Part shown: positions 1-9,180 of the stretch, piece after piece
Numbering within the stretch: position 1 is the first letter of the stretch
How the letters are laid out: each line of letters starts with the position of its first letter
DNA from: Bog-159 sp035499555
Lineage (GTDB): Bacteria > Acidobacteriota > Terriglobia > Bryobacterales > Bryobacteraceae
DNA: 64,000 nucleotides
NCBI GenBank assembly: GCA_035499555.1
Contig: DATJYO010000062.1
Coordinates: 62,001-126,000 of the forward strand
Direction: 5' to 3'
Translations under genes and position numbers: made by a program
The notes under the pieces: generated by a model
Databases searched by the model: none
What the model was told of the DNA's origin: nothing
The model's input: only the letters and a program-made list of their open reading frames with translations

Positions 1-1
1 C

Positions 2-913
2 GAATGGCTGCCGGGCGGCGCGACCATTCCGGGCGTCAAGCTGTCCATCGAAACCGATAAGTTGTATCCGCCGCGGAAGCCGCAAACCGTCACCGTGATA
101 CGGCTCCGTGACGGCAATGTGCGGCGCTACACGGCGGCGGCCAGCGCGGACGGGCGCCTGGACCTGGACCTGGATGGAGACGATTACGAGGTGGGTATCT
201 CGCCGGGCCCGCTGCTGGCGCTGTCGGGATACCAACTGGAGGGCGCATCCTGGGCTACGGCGGGCGAGCCGCTGCACCTGCGCATGCGCATCTGGAACAA
301 GGGCGCGGCGGCTACGCGGCCGGGAACGCTGCGCTGGCTAAGCCCCAACCCTGGCGTGGACCTGACACCGCTGTCCGCCGATCTGCCGGTGGTCGCCCCC
401 GGCCAGTTCACGGATCTCTCCCTCACCGCCACGGTGCGGGACCCCAAGCGCGCCATGGTGAAGATCCTGGGCGTGCAGGGTGACACGCGGATGCCGGTGG
501 TGATCCCCCTGTTCCCGCCGGCGCGGCCCTTCGCGGACTTCCGCGTGGCGGACGGCCAGTCGGTGCGCGTGTATCAGCACGCCACGCAGAAGATCGAAAT
601 GACCCTCGGCGACGGGAATGCGGATGGCAAGGCCAACCCCGGCGAGCGCATCGCCATCCTGCTGCCGGAAGACGACGTCTACCGGATCGCGGAGCTGTTC
701 ACCAATGATGCCTGCGTGGATAATACCCTGCGCGCGTTCGACGATTGGACGGACTACGATTATGTCGGCGCGTCGGCAAAGTACTCGCTGCCGCTGATCC
801 GGCCGGATTGCCCCGCTGGACACGTGATCCATGCGTTGGCGCGCGTAGTGCTTCCGGATAAACCGAATGACATCGTGCGGCTGGCGGCCATCGATATTCC
901 GGTGCAAAGGTAA
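2..913 (+). CDS. 3' end of a large secreted-type protein (partial)
   Basis: The frame is open from the left edge to a TAA at 911-913, so the N-terminus lies outside the window and 303 residues are visible. The residues upstream of the first TTG (EWLPGGATIPGVKLSIETDK) continue the same frame without a stop. The visible part has no transmembrane segment and looks like beta-rich accessory domains with Pro/Gly linkers. One stretch, GDGNADGKANPGERI, resembles the acidic, glycine-rich loops found between domains of exported proteins. The start of the fragment resembles the segment following the catalytic domain in some acidobacterial esterase or hydrolase proteins, but I cannot name the enzyme. It precedes two further exported-protein genes on the same strand. 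Confidence 0.75.
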   Translation, partial: EWLPGGATIPGVKLSIETDKLYPPRKPQTVTVIRLRDGNVRRYTAAASADGRLDLDLDGDDYEVGISPGPLLALSGYQLEGASWATAGEPLHLRMRIWNKGAAATRPGTLRWLSPNPGVDLTPLSADLPVVAPGQFTDLSLTATVRDPKRAMVKILGVQGDTRMPVVIPLFPPARPFADFRVADGQSVRVYQHATQKIEMTLGDGNADGKANPGERIAILLPEDDVYRIAELFTNDACVDNTLRAFDDWTDYDYVGASAKYSLPLIRPDCPAGHVIHALARVVLPDKPNDIVRLAAIDIPVQR

Positions 914-971
914 AGTGCCCTGCCCTGGGGCTGCGTCATTTTCCGCGGCGGTAGAATGGATCGGAGGATTC

Positions 972-1916
972 ATGAAGCAAGGTGTAGTGTTCCTGGCGGC
1001 GGCTCTCTCCGCCTGCACGTTGCTGCAGGCGGATGTGACGATTCGCTATCGGACCGAGTACAAGGTCATGCCCGCTTTGCAGCCCCTGGTGTCTAATCTC
1101 GCCAAGATGCAAGGCTCCGCGAGTGCGATTTCCATGCGCGGCAACCAGGCATATACCACCTCCGGAAACTACACCCAGATCTTCGATTTGGTGAAGCAGG
1201 AGGTAACCATCCTCGATCCGGCGCACAAGACTTTCACCGTGTTGCCGGTGTCGCAACTGCCGGATGCGCTGGCGGCTGCCATGCCCCAGATGAAGAATCT
1301 GAGCTCGGCTGCCGAACAGTTAATGGCGTCGGTAAAGACGGCGGTGGATTCCAAAATGACAGGCCGAACGGCCGCCATTCAGGGCGTACAAGCCGAGGAG
1401 CGCGAGATCACTTTCACTATGGAGTTGCCCGCGCCGGGAAACGGCCAGACCAGCGCCGGAGCCAGGCTGGTGATGCAAGTATGGACCGCCAGGCCCGGTG
1501 AGGCATTGAACGTTCCGGTGATCCGCGAGCTGACGGGTTACCAGAACTGGCAGAAGTACATCATGAACCCGACCGCCATTCTGGAGAAGATCACCAGCCA
1601 GATGCCGGGGGTGGCTGCCAGTCTGAAACCCTTGCTGGAGGAGATCTCCCGGAACTCGGCGGTGATCCTACGAATGCGCATCGCGGTGCACACGCCGATG
1701 GTCGCCATGATGGCGCAGAAGATGGCCGCGAATGGCCAGAACGCTGCGGCGATCGATCCGGACGCTCCCCTGATTGAAGTCAGCCAGGAGGTCTCGGAGC
1801 TATCGGGCGCTCCGGTGGACGCCGCGTTATTTGAGGTACCCAAGGATTTCACTTCGGTGGCTCCCGCCGTTTTGCTCGGCGGTATGATGCATGCGCCGCA
1901 GGCTGGAGCGCCGTAG
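972..1916 (+). CDS. exported hypothetical protein
   Basis: A 314-residue protein of unknown function. The ATG at 972 is chosen because GGAGG lies six bases upstream and because it gives a clean signal peptide (MKQGVVFLAAALSA, then LLQADV). The first possible cysteine in the leader could be a lipobox, but ordinary cleavage after LQA fits equally well. The mature part is a soluble mix of beta strands and a central helix-rich stretch (about residues 100-130 and 190-240), reminiscent of the DUF4412-like periplasmic proteins common in Acidobacteria; that assignment is inference. The next gene begins 21 bases downstream on the same strand. Confidence 0.75.
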   Translation: MKQGVVFLAAALSACTLLQADVTIRYRTEYKVMPALQPLVSNLAKMQGSASAISMRGNQAYTTSGNYTQIFDLVKQEVTILDPAHKTFTVLPVSQLPDALAAAMPQMKNLSSAAEQLMASVKTAVDSKMTGRTAAIQGVQAEEREITFTMELPAPGNGQTSAGARLVMQVWTARPGEALNVPVIRELTGYQNWQKYIMNPTAILEKITSQMPGVAASLKPLLEEISRNSAVILRMRIAVHTPMVAMMAQKMAANGQNAAAIDPDAPLIEVSQEVSELSGAPVDAALFEVPKDFTSVAPAVLLGGMMHAPQAGAP

Positions 1917-1937
1917 AAGCGAAGGGAGGGGAGGGGG

Positions 1938-4298
1938 ATGAAGCAGCTATTGGTTTTCGTGTTCGCAACGGCCGCGATCGCCGCCAACAACACCACGGAG
2001 GGGCCCACCGGCAATCGCACCACGCCACCCACCATCAATTCCGTCAGCCCGAGGGGACTGCCCCGCGGCGCCACGACCGAGTTCACCGTGGACGGGTTTA
2101 ATCTGGCCAACGCCAGCGCGGTCTTTTTCAGCGAGCCGGGTGTGACCGCGCGCATTCTGCGCATCAAAGAACTGCCGGATCTGCCGGACGTGCGATTGGG
2201 TTCGAATGGCGGGATTTCCACCGTCGATCTGGGACCTTTGCCGCCCCGCAACGAAGTCACGCTGGAATTGGCTGTGCGTGCGGATGCCGACATCGGACCG
2301 GTGGATTTTCGCCTGCAGACGCCGCTCGGCACCAGTCCCGTGGCGCGCTTCCTGATCGAACCGTACTACGGCGAAACCGCCGACAGCGAGCCGAACGACA
2401 CGCCGGAGGACGCCGTGGAGGTTATCGCGCCGGCGATCCTGGTCGGCGCCATCTCCAAGCCCGGCGACGTGGATTACTACAAGATCGAGGCCAATGCCGG
2501 CGAACAGATCGTCTTTGAAAACGGCGGGGCGATGCTGGGCTCCGCCTTGCAGCCGGTCGTGACCATCTACGACGCGGACCAGAACCTGGTGCACGAGTAT
2601 AGTCTGGAAAGCGGCCCCTCCGCGCGATACTTCGCGCATCGTTTCGACAAGGCCGGCCTGTATTACATCAAAATCGCGGATTACGAGGAAGGCGGCAGCC
2701 CGCGCCATTTTTATCGCATCAAGCTGGGCAAGTTCCCCGTGGCGCTGGCGGCTTATCCGCTGGGCGTGGCCCGCGGCAAAACGGAAACCGTCGCCCTGCG
2801 GGGCTACAACCTGGGGGCGGGCCAATTGAGCGTCAAAGGCGAGGCCTCGCCCGAGGCCGAAGAGTCCGTGATCCTGCGGCCAAAATTCGCCGCCGGCAAG
2901 ACATTCAATAAAGTGAAGCTGGCTTTGGACGATTCGCCGGCGGTTGAATCCAACGGGAAGAACACGTCCGTGGCGGCGGCCCAGACTATCGCCGCCCCGG
3001 TGACCGTAAACGGCAAATTGCTGGCCGGCGAAAACGATTTCCGTTTCCACGCGCGCAAGGGCGAGAGCCTGGTGCTGGAGGTGACGGCCAACCGCCTGGA
3101 GTCGCCGCTCGATTCACTTCTCGAAATCGTGGACTCCAAGGGTGAGCCGGTAGAGCGCGCCACCGTACGTTGTGAGTTGGCCACCGCGGTCACATTGAAC
3201 GATCCGAGTTCCGGGGGCAGCGGAATCCGCATCCTCTCCTGGACCGGTATAGCGGTGGGCGATACGTTGATGGTGGGCAGCGAGCTGATCAAGGTAAGCG
3301 CCCTGCCGCGCGGGCCCGACGATGACATCCGTTTCGAATCGTTCGAAGGACAGCGGCTCGGCTTGCTGGATACGACGCCGGAGGCGCATGCCATCGATAC
3401 GCCGGTGTACAAAGTGCACCTGTATCCTCCGGGCGCGAAGTTCGTCAGCAATGGCCTGCCCCTGGTGCGCCTGCCGTACCGCAATGACGACGGCGGCCCC
3501 GGTTACGGCAAGGATTCGCACCTGAGCTTCACGGCGCCGGCCGACGGCGACTATATCGTGCGGCTGCGCGACGTGCGCGGCCTGCACGGCGAGGATTACA
3601 CTTATCAACTCGCCGTACGCCCGCCGGAACCTGATTTCAAATTGAGCGTGGACCCGCGCAATCCGAATGTGCCGGCCGGTGGCCGTATCCCCGTGATCGT
3701 AACCGCGCTGCGCCTGGACGATTTCGACGGGCCGATTGCCGTGTCGATCGCAGATCTGCCCGCGGGATTGAGCGCCGCCCAGGGCGTCATCGAGCCCGGT
3801 CAGTTCAGCACCGCGCTGATTCTGAGCGCGGAAAGCGGCGCCGCGCTTCCGACCGCCGTACCCCTGCGCGTGCGCGGAGAGGCGCGGGCGGGCGCGCGCC
3901 GGATCGCGCATTGGGCCAGCCCGGACGACAAACTGAAACTCATCGCCCTGATGCCCAAGCCGGATATTCTGCTGCAGGCCAAGACCCGCGAAGTGACGCT
4001 CGAGCCCGGCCAATCCGCGACGGTCGAAGTCGACATCCAGCGCCAGAACAATTTTGGCGGGCGCGTGCCCGTCGACGTCTACAACCTGCCGCCCACGGTG
4101 ATCGTGGCGAACGTGGGATTGAACGGCGTTCTGATCCACGAGAACGAAAACCACGTAACCTTCACCTTGCAGGCGCTACCCAACGCCGCGCCGCTCGACC
4201 GGCCCATCGTGCTATCTGGTAACATCGAAACGCGAGCGGACCAGCAGAACGACTATGCGTCGGAGCCGATTGCGCTGAAGGTTCTTTCTAAGAAATAG
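1938..4298 (+). CDS. secreted IPT/TIG + PPC-domain protein
   Basis: A 786-residue exported protein with signal peptide MKQLLVFVFATAAIAA. Residues about 30-115 look like an IPT/TIG immunoglobulin-like fold (INSVSPRGLPRGATTEFTV). Residues about 125-235 look like a bacterial pre-peptidase C-terminal (PPC) domain, with the hallmark EPNDTPEDA, then GDVDYYKIEANAGE and GLYYIKIADYEEG. A second PPC-like module follows around residues 335-555, ending DGDYIVRLRD, and further beta-sandwich modules fill the C-terminus. No catalytic domain is visible. In Planctomycetes and Acidobacteria such proteins often accompany cell-surface cytochrome or sulfatase systems, none of which is visible here. It lies two bases upstream of the cupin gene and is probably cotranscribed with it. 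Confidence 0.85.
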   Translation: MKQLLVFVFATAAIAANNTTEGPTGNRTTPPTINSVSPRGLPRGATTEFTVDGFNLANASAVFFSEPGVTARILRIKELPDLPDVRLGSNGGISTVDLGPLPPRNEVTLELAVRADADIGPVDFRLQTPLGTSPVARFLIEPYYGETADSEPNDTPEDAVEVIAPAILVGAISKPGDVDYYKIEANAGEQIVFENGGAMLGSALQPVVTIYDADQNLVHEYSLESGPSARYFAHRFDKAGLYYIKIADYEEGGSPRHFYRIKLGKFPVALAAYPLGVARGKTETVALRGYNLGAGQLSVKGEASPEAEESVILRPKFAAGKTFNKVKLALDDSPAVESNGKNTSVAAAQTIAAPVTVNGKLLAGENDFRFHARKGESLVLEVTANRLESPLDSLLEIVDSKGEPVERATVRCELATAVTLNDPSSGGSGIRILSWTGIAVGDTLMVGSELIKVSALPRGPDDDIRFESFEGQRLGLLDTTPEAHAIDTPVYKVHLYPPGAKFVSNGLPLVRLPYRNDDGGPGYGKDSHLSFTAPADGDYIVRLRDVRGLHGEDYTYQLAVRPPEPDFKLSVDPRNPNVPAGGRIPVIVTALRLDDFDGPIAVSIADLPAGLSAAQGVIEPGQFSTALILSAESGAALPTAVPLRVRGEARAGARRIAHWASPDDKLKLIALMPKPDILLQAKTREVTLEPGQSATVEVDIQRQNNFGGRVPVDVYNLPPTVIVANVGLNGVLIHENENHVTFTLQALPNAAPLDRPIVLSGNIETRADQQNDYASEPIALKVLSKK

Positions 4299-4300
4299 TC

Positions 4301-5527
4301 ATGTCCAAGACCACGTTAGTTCGGGAGGCCCTGGCGACCGGCGAGGGCCTGCTGCGGCTGGCGCCCTGTTGGGTGCCGCGCTCCTTTCTCATGCCCGGCG
4401 GCCGCCTGAAGCTCGACCCGCGCGATCTGTACGCGCTGGGCGCGCATCGCGGCGGGATCGACGAGCGTTGGTTTTCTTCCACTACCCGCGCCGCCAACGG
4501 TCCCGGCACCCCCGAGGATGAGGGTCTGAGCTACATCGCCATCAACGGCAAGCGGGTGCTGCTGCGCGACGCGGTGGCCCGCATGGGCGACGAGATCCTG
4601 GGCGGCGAAGCGATGGCGCAATACGGCGGCTGGAATGTGCTGTGCAAGTTCTTCGATAATCTGGGCCCCATCCCGCATCACATGCACCAGATGGAGGAGC
4701 ACGCGCGCAAGGTCGGCCAGAAGGGCAAGCCGGAAGCCTACTATTTTCCACCGCAATACAACTTCAAAGACAACAGTTTTCCGTACACGTTCATGGGCCT
4801 CGAACCGGGCACCGCGCCGGACGACGTGCGGCGTTGCCTGGAACGCTGGAACCAGGGCGATAACGGCATTCTGTATCATTCCAAGGCGTACCGTCTGCAG
4901 CCGGGCACGGGTTGGCAGATCGACGCGGGCATCCTGCACGCGCCGGGGTCGCTGGTCACCTATGAGCCGCAGGTCAATTCGGACGTCTTCGGCATGTTCC
5001 AGTCGATGGTGGAAGGCCGCGCCGTGCCGTGGGATCTGCTGGTGAAGGACGTGCCCAAAGAACACCATCTCGATCTCGATTACATCATCGGCATGCTGGA
5101 TTGGGACGCCAATGTGGATCCGGAATTTGCCCGGCACCGGCTCTTTCATCCCAAACCCGTACGAGCCGAGGACGAGATGGCGGAGTGCGGTTACTCCGAG
5201 AAATGGGTATGTTACTCCACGCCGCATTATTCAGCCAAGGAACTTACAGTCTTCCCGGGCCGCTCGGTGGTGATTCATGACGCGGCGGCCTACGGTCTGA
5301 TCGTAGTGCAGGGCTGGGGGACGGTCGGCAAGATGACGGTCGAGACGCCCTCGCTGATCCGCTACGGCGAGATGACCAAGGACGAATTGTTTGTCACCGC
5401 GGCAGCGGCCCAGAACGGGGTGGTGGTCCGCAATTGCAGCGATCAGGAAAACCTGGTGATGTTGAAGCATTTCGGCCCCGGCAACCCCGACAACCCCTCC
5501 CGCGATCCCGAGGTGACCGTGCCATGA
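4301..5527 (+). CDS. cupin-fold protein, phosphomannose-isomerase-like
   Basis: 408 residues, no signal peptide. Likely metal ligands of a cupin barrel are visible in HHMHQMEEH (about residues 127-135) and in DAGILHAPGSLVTYEPQ (about 208-224). The second motif resembles the IDAGTxHA-type strand of class I mannose-6-phosphate isomerases, so a zinc-dependent sugar isomerase or sugar-binding role is a reasonable inference, although the protein is not a canonical ManA. It overlaps the downstream sugar epimerase gene by ATGA, indicating translational coupling and probably one pathway of sugar interconversion. The gene starts two bases after the PPC-protein stop. Confidence 0.7.
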   Translation: MSKTTLVREALATGEGLLRLAPCWVPRSFLMPGGRLKLDPRDLYALGAHRGGIDERWFSSTTRAANGPGTPEDEGLSYIAINGKRVLLRDAVARMGDEILGGEAMAQYGGWNVLCKFFDNLGPIPHHMHQMEEHARKVGQKGKPEAYYFPPQYNFKDNSFPYTFMGLEPGTAPDDVRRCLERWNQGDNGILYHSKAYRLQPGTGWQIDAGILHAPGSLVTYEPQVNSDVFGMFQSMVEGRAVPWDLLVKDVPKEHHLDLDYIIGMLDWDANVDPEFARHRLFHPKPVRAEDEMAECGYSEKWVCYSTPHYSAKELTVFPGRSVVIHDAAAYGLIVVQGWGTVGKMTVETPSLIRYGEMTKDELFVTAAAAQNGVVVRNCSDQENLVMLKHFGPGNPDNPSRDPEVTVP

Positions 5528-6381
5528 AATTCGGTGTCAACACGTTCATCTGGACCGCCAGTTTCGATCGGTCCAGTCTGCCGCTGTTGCCGGCCATCAA
5601 GGCGGCGGGGTTCGATGGCGTGGAAGTGCCTCTCTTCGAACCTGCGAAGTTCGCGGCGGCGGATATTCGCCGGGGACTGGCCGGCGCCGGTCTCGAATGC
5701 ACCATCTGCTCGATCCTGACCGGCGGCATGAATGTGATCTCGAGCGATGCGGCCGTGCGCCAGAAAACGCGCATTCACTTGCAGGACTGCGCCAAGGCCG
5801 CCGCCGAGGTGGGCGCCCGGATCGTCGCCGGGCCACTATACTCGCCGGTGGGTTCGTTCACCGGAAATCGCCGCACCGCAGACGAGTGGAAGTATGCGGT
5901 GGATTGCTACCAGGCCGTCGGCCCGACCCTGGCCGAGTACGGAGTGACCATCGCCCTGGAGCCGTTGAACCGCTTCGAGACTTACTTTCTGAATACGGCG
6001 GCGGATGCGGCGGCGCTCTGCGACGCGATCGGGCACCCCAACGTCGGCATACTGTTCGACACCTTCCACGCCAACATCGAAGAGAAGGACATCGCGGCCG
6101 GGTACCGCACGGTGGCCCGGCATCTGAAGCACGTACACACTTGTGAGAACGACCGCGGCATCCCCGGCAGCGGCCACGTGGACTGGCCGGGCGTCTTCCA
6201 GGCCCTGCGCGACATCCGCTACGACGGCTGGCTGACCATCGAGAGTTTCGGCTTTGCGTTGGGCGAACTGTCCGCCGCCGCTTCCATCTGGCGGGACATA
6301 GCGCCTTCGCCGGAGGCGATTGCGTTTGAGGGCGTGCAGTTTTTGAAGCGGGGCATGGCAGCAGCCGTGGCGGCCGCATAA
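5524..6381 (+). CDS. TIM-barrel sugar (phosphate) isomerase/epimerase
   Basis: 285 residues of the xylose-isomerase-like TIM barrel family (D-tagatose/D-psicose 3-epimerase group). It opens MKFGVNTFIWT. Metal-binding acidic residues appear in IALEPLNRFETYFLN (Glu), FDTFHANIEE (Asp, His), HTCENDRGIPGSGHVDW (His, Glu, Asp) and WLTIESFGF (Glu). Together these match the Mn2+ site of ketose 3-epimerases. The ATG overlaps the TGA of the upstream cupin gene, so the two are translated together. The exact ketose substrate cannot be told from sequence; a hydroxypyruvate isomerase or inosose function is less likely but possible. Confidence 0.85.
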   Translation: MKFGVNTFIWTASFDRSSLPLLPAIKAAGFDGVEVPLFEPAKFAAADIRRGLAGAGLECTICSILTGGMNVISSDAAVRQKTRIHLQDCAKAAAEVGARIVAGPLYSPVGSFTGNRRTADEWKYAVDCYQAVGPTLAEYGVTIALEPLNRFETYFLNTAADAAALCDAIGHPNVGILFDTFHANIEEKDIAAGYRTVARHLKHVHTCENDRGIPGSGHVDWPGVFQALRDIRYDGWLTIESFGFALGELSAAASIWRDIAPSPEAIAFEGVQFLKRGMAAAVAAA

Positions 6382-6412
6382 GCGGCAGGTGCGGAGAAGC
6401 GGCGGGGGGCGC

Positions 6413-7087
6413 TCAGCTCGCCACTCTGCCATCCCGCATGCGCACGGTGCGATGAGCGAAGGCGGCGGCTTCCGGATTGTGCGTGATCATCAGAATCGTC
6501 TGGCCCAGCCGCCGGTTCAGGTCGCGCATCACCTCCAGGACGGTGCAGGAGTTCTCGCTGTCGAGGTTGCCGGTCGGCTCGTCGGCCAGCAGGATCGCCG
6601 GATGATTCACGATGGCGCGCGCGATGGCCACCCGCTGCTGTTCGCCGCCGGAAAGGGCGGCCGGCTTGTGACCCAGCCTTCCCGCGATACCCAGCAGTTT
6701 GAGCACCTCATTGAACTCGGAACTCCCCGCGCCGCGTTGCCCGGCAATGTAGCGCGCGATAGCGATGTTATCCCCGGCAGTCAGGTTGGGCAGCAGGTTG
6801 AACTTCTGAAAAACAAAGCCGACTTTGGTCTTACGCAGTTCGGTACGGCCGGCGTCGGTCAGCGCGGAAATCTCCTGGCCGCCCACGCGAACGGTCCCGC
6901 TGGTGGCGTGGGTGAGTCCGCCGATAACGTGAAACAGAGTCGACTTGCCGGAACCGGAGGGTCCCACGATTGCCAGAAACTCGCCTTCCGGCACAACCAG
7001 ATCCACACCCCGCAGCGCCGGCACATCCACTTTGCCGACACGATAGATCTTACGCAGATCGCGGACCTCGATGATTGGCTTATTCAT
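6413..7087 (-). CDS. ABC transporter ATP-binding protein, LolD/MacB type
   Basis: 224 residues, a single ABC ATPase. Walker A is GPSGSGKST, the signature is LSGGEQQRVAIARAI, and Walker B is ILLADEPTGNLDSE followed by the H-loop ITHNPEAA. The NLDS after Walker B is typical of the LolD/MacB/FtsE family that drives mechanotransmission rather than channel transport. The ATG at 7087 is preferred because it overlaps the permease stop codon by eight bases (coupled translation) and matches the family N-terminus MNKPIIEVRDLRKIY. It is the last gene of a three-gene minus-strand operon with the permease and a lipoprotein. Confidence 0.9.
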   Translation of the reverse strand: MNKPIIEVRDLRKIYRVGKVDVPALRGVDLVVPEGEFLAIVGPSGSGKSTLFHVIGGLTHATSGTVRVGGQEISALTDAGRTELRKTKVGFVFQKFNLLPNLTAGDNIAIARYIAGQRGAGSSEFNEVLKLLGIAGRLGHKPAALSGGEQQRVAIARAIVNHPAILLADEPTGNLDSENSCTVLEVMRDLNRRLGQTILMITHNPEAAAFAHRTVRMRDGRVAS

Positions 7088-8183
7088 AAGCCAGTGCCTC
7101 GATGGGATCCTGGGAAGCGGCACTCAAGCCTGGATAGAGCGCGCCGAGCAGCACACCCACCAGGCTGATCGCGCCTGCGATCGGCCACCAGTCCGGCGTG
7201 ATGGCTTGCGTCAGGGACGCGGGATACAGCGCCAGAATCAGGGCCCGCGCCGCGAAGCTCAACCCGATGCCCACCACGGTACCGCCCAGCCCCATCGCCA
7301 CCGCTTCCGCCAAAATCACCTTCAGGATGAACCAGCGCGAAGCGCCCAAGGCCTTCAGAATACCGATTTCACGCGTCCGCTGCAGCACGGCCATATACAT
7401 GGAGAGCAGCACGACGGCGAAGCCGATCACCACGCCGATGCCCACCATGACGTCGATGAACGTGCTCAGCGCACCGCCTTGCACGTTCTCCACGGTCAAC
7501 AGCGAGGTGAACTGTTCCATGGTGTAGATGTTCCAGTCTTCCAACTGTTTCTTCAACTCCCCCATCACGGCCGGTATGTTCGATCGCTGATCCACCTTTA
7601 CGAAGATCTGGCTGATCATCCCTGTATTTCCGGTCAGATCCTGCAAGGTCCGCATGGGCACGATGACGTGCGCCATCTTGCCGCCTTCCACAACTCCGCA
7701 CACCCGCCAGTCATGATTCAGGATATCGGTCACGTGCTGGCCCGCTTTGAGCCTGTTCTGGCGCGCATAGTATTCATCCACGATCAGATCGTTGGGGCCT
7801 TGAAACGGACCGCCCTGCAGGTACTTGAAGCCGCCGCTCATGCGATTGAATGCCCCGAGATCCACGCCGGAAACAAAGCTCACGCTGGAGATTGGGTGGA
7901 CGATCATGCCCAGCGCCATATTGACATGCGGCTGCTGTTCGATAAAGCGGACCATCTTTTCCGGGATGGGAGCGCCGCTCAACGTCAACACGGAGGTCTT
8001 CGGCGGACGGACGATAATATCCGCGCCGATGCCTCGCGCGCGCCGGGCCGAGTCGGCCAACAGCCCGCGGCTCAGGCCGACCAGGCACAGAATCAGGGTC
8101 ACCGGCACGGCAATCAGAAACATGCTCAGAAGGCTGCGCATGGGCTTGTGCTTGAGATTCTCGATCACCAGCTTGATGGTCAC
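7080..8183 (-). CDS. ABC transporter permease, FtsX/LolE type
   Basis: 367 residues with the FtsX/MacB permease layout: an N-terminal transmembrane helix (MRSLLSMFLIAVPVTLILCL), a large extracytoplasmic domain of about 210 residues, then three C-terminal helices. The protein ends with DPIEALAYE, characteristic of DevC/LolE-like permeases. The GTG at 8183 is chosen because it overlaps the upstream TGA as GTGA and places the family start TIKLVIENLKHKPMRS at the N-terminus; an upstream extension of the frame lies inside the lipoprotein gene and is spurious. With the downstream ATPase it forms a complete transporter. Confidence 0.88.
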   Translation of the reverse strand: MTIKLVIENLKHKPMRSLLSMFLIAVPVTLILCLVGLSRGLLADSARRARGIGADIIVRPPKTSVLTLSGAPIPEKMVRFIEQQPHVNMALGMIVHPISSVSFVSGVDLGAFNRMSGGFKYLQGGPFQGPNDLIVDEYYARQNRLKAGQHVTDILNHDWRVCGVVEGGKMAHVIVPMRTLQDLTGNTGMISQIFVKVDQRSNIPAVMGELKKQLEDWNIYTMEQFTSLLTVENVQGGALSTFIDVMVGIGVVIGFAVVLLSMYMAVLQRTREIGILKALGASRWFILKVILAEAVAMGLGGTVVGIGLSFAARALILALYPASLTQAITPDWWPIAGAISLVGVLLGALYPGLSAASQDPIEALAYE

Positions 8184-9103
8184 GTTCTTTTCTTCTTTGT
8201 TTTGGCGGGCTGCGCCGGTATCGGTTCGTTGGCGGGAGTCTGGCCCAGCACTTGAAGGACCGTGCCCTCGGGTTGCTCGAGTACGAATTTGCCAGCCGCA
8301 ACGCCTTTGTTGATGTCCATCTTGACTACGGTTAAAATCACCCCGTATTCGTCCTGGGGCCGCTCGACATCGATGGTCTTCGGGAAGGGGACGCCGTCGT
8401 AATTCTGCCAATCGCTGTAACGGGCGTCGGTCAGTATATTTCCCGATGTGTCGAAGACAAACTGCCGCGCCATATGCAGATTCAGGCGATTGAACCAGAT
8501 GCTGCGGGAAGGGATCAGGGCGCCATCCGGCTGCTCGCGCACCAGGTGCAGGATGTAGGCGGCATTGTCCTCGTCGGTGTAATTCATCAGTTCCGGTTTC
8601 TCGTCGGGCTGGACCGGAGGCACCATCAGCGCCTCCAGAAAATGCTGCGGACGAAGATTGGCGATCTTGTTTTTAGCGGGGAGGACCAGATTGTTCGCCC
8701 CGACGATGAAGCGGTTCTGGGAGGGCAGAAACAGCCGGAAGTCTTTGCCGTCGGAGACCATGTCGAACGCTTTATTGCGCACCACCGGGTAGAGGCCGAT
8801 GATGCGGATGTCGGCCGGCTTGCGGAACAGGATGTAGCCGCGCACGTCCTTGTATTCGGTGATCTTGTTCTTTTCGGAGCTGCCCAGCGCGGGCACCATA
8901 TCCAGCGTAGCGCTGAAATTCTGGATGGCCTGGTACTGGCGTGCGATGCGATCGATCAGGCTCTGTTTATCGGCAGTCAGTAGAACGGGAGTGGTTTTGG
9001 CGCCCTTTCTGGTAATGATGCGGCGCCGGACGAAGCATCCGGCGGATTCCAGCGCGAACAGGCAGAGCAGTAGAGTCAGCGCACAGGAGCGCCTGTGGGG
9101 CAT
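8180..9103 (-). CDS. outer-membrane lipoprotein-like protein (LolA/DUF4292-like fold)
   Basis: About 307 residues. The N-terminus is a lipoprotein signal peptide with lipobox ESAGC (cysteine about residue 23). The body (YQAIQNFSATLDMV, later GYILFRKPADIRIIGLYP and FRLFLPSQNRFIVG) resembles the half-barrel fold of LolA/LolB/DUF4292 lipoprotein carriers; this is a fold-level inference. The C-terminus is Pro/Lys rich. Start choice is uncertain: ATG 9103, ATG 9112 and TTG 9121 are all in frame, and none has a clear ribosome-binding site. It is the first gene of the operon and overlaps the permease by GTGA, so the three products probably act together at the envelope. Confidence 0.8.
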   Translation of the reverse strand: MPHRRSCALTLLLCLFALESAGCFVRRRIITRKGAKTTPVLLTADKQSLIDRIARQYQAIQNFSATLDMVPALGSSEKNKITEYKDVRGYILFRKPADIRIIGLYPVVRNKAFDMVSDGKDFRLFLPSQNRFIVGANNLVLPAKNKIANLRPQHFLEALMVPPVQPDEKPELMNYTDEDNAAYILHLVREQPDGALIPSRSIWFNRLNLHMARQFVFDTSGNILTDARYSDWQNYDGVPFPKTIDVERPQDEYGVILTVVKMDINKGVAAGKFVLEQPEGTVLQVLGQTPANEPIPAQPAKTKKKRT

Positions 9104-9134
9104 CAGAACCATTGTAGGCAAGCAGGCTCGCGCC

Positions 9135-9162
9135 GTGTCAATCGAGCGCGCCGTGGTATATT
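9135..9162 (+). promoter_or_regulatory. putative sigma-70 promoter of tRNA-Ala
   Basis: GTGTCA (9135-9140) and TATATT (9157-9162) are separated by 16 bases and match four and five of six consensus positions. Transcription would begin about 12 bases before the mature tRNA end at 9181. The element lies in the short region between the divergent lipoprotein gene and the tRNA. Confidence 0.45.
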
Positions 9163-9180
9163 AAGTAGGAATCGTACCGT

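Noticed and set aside
5836..6432. Long minus-strand frames opposite the epimerase gene
   Set aside because: They mirror a well-supported gene and contain no motifs.
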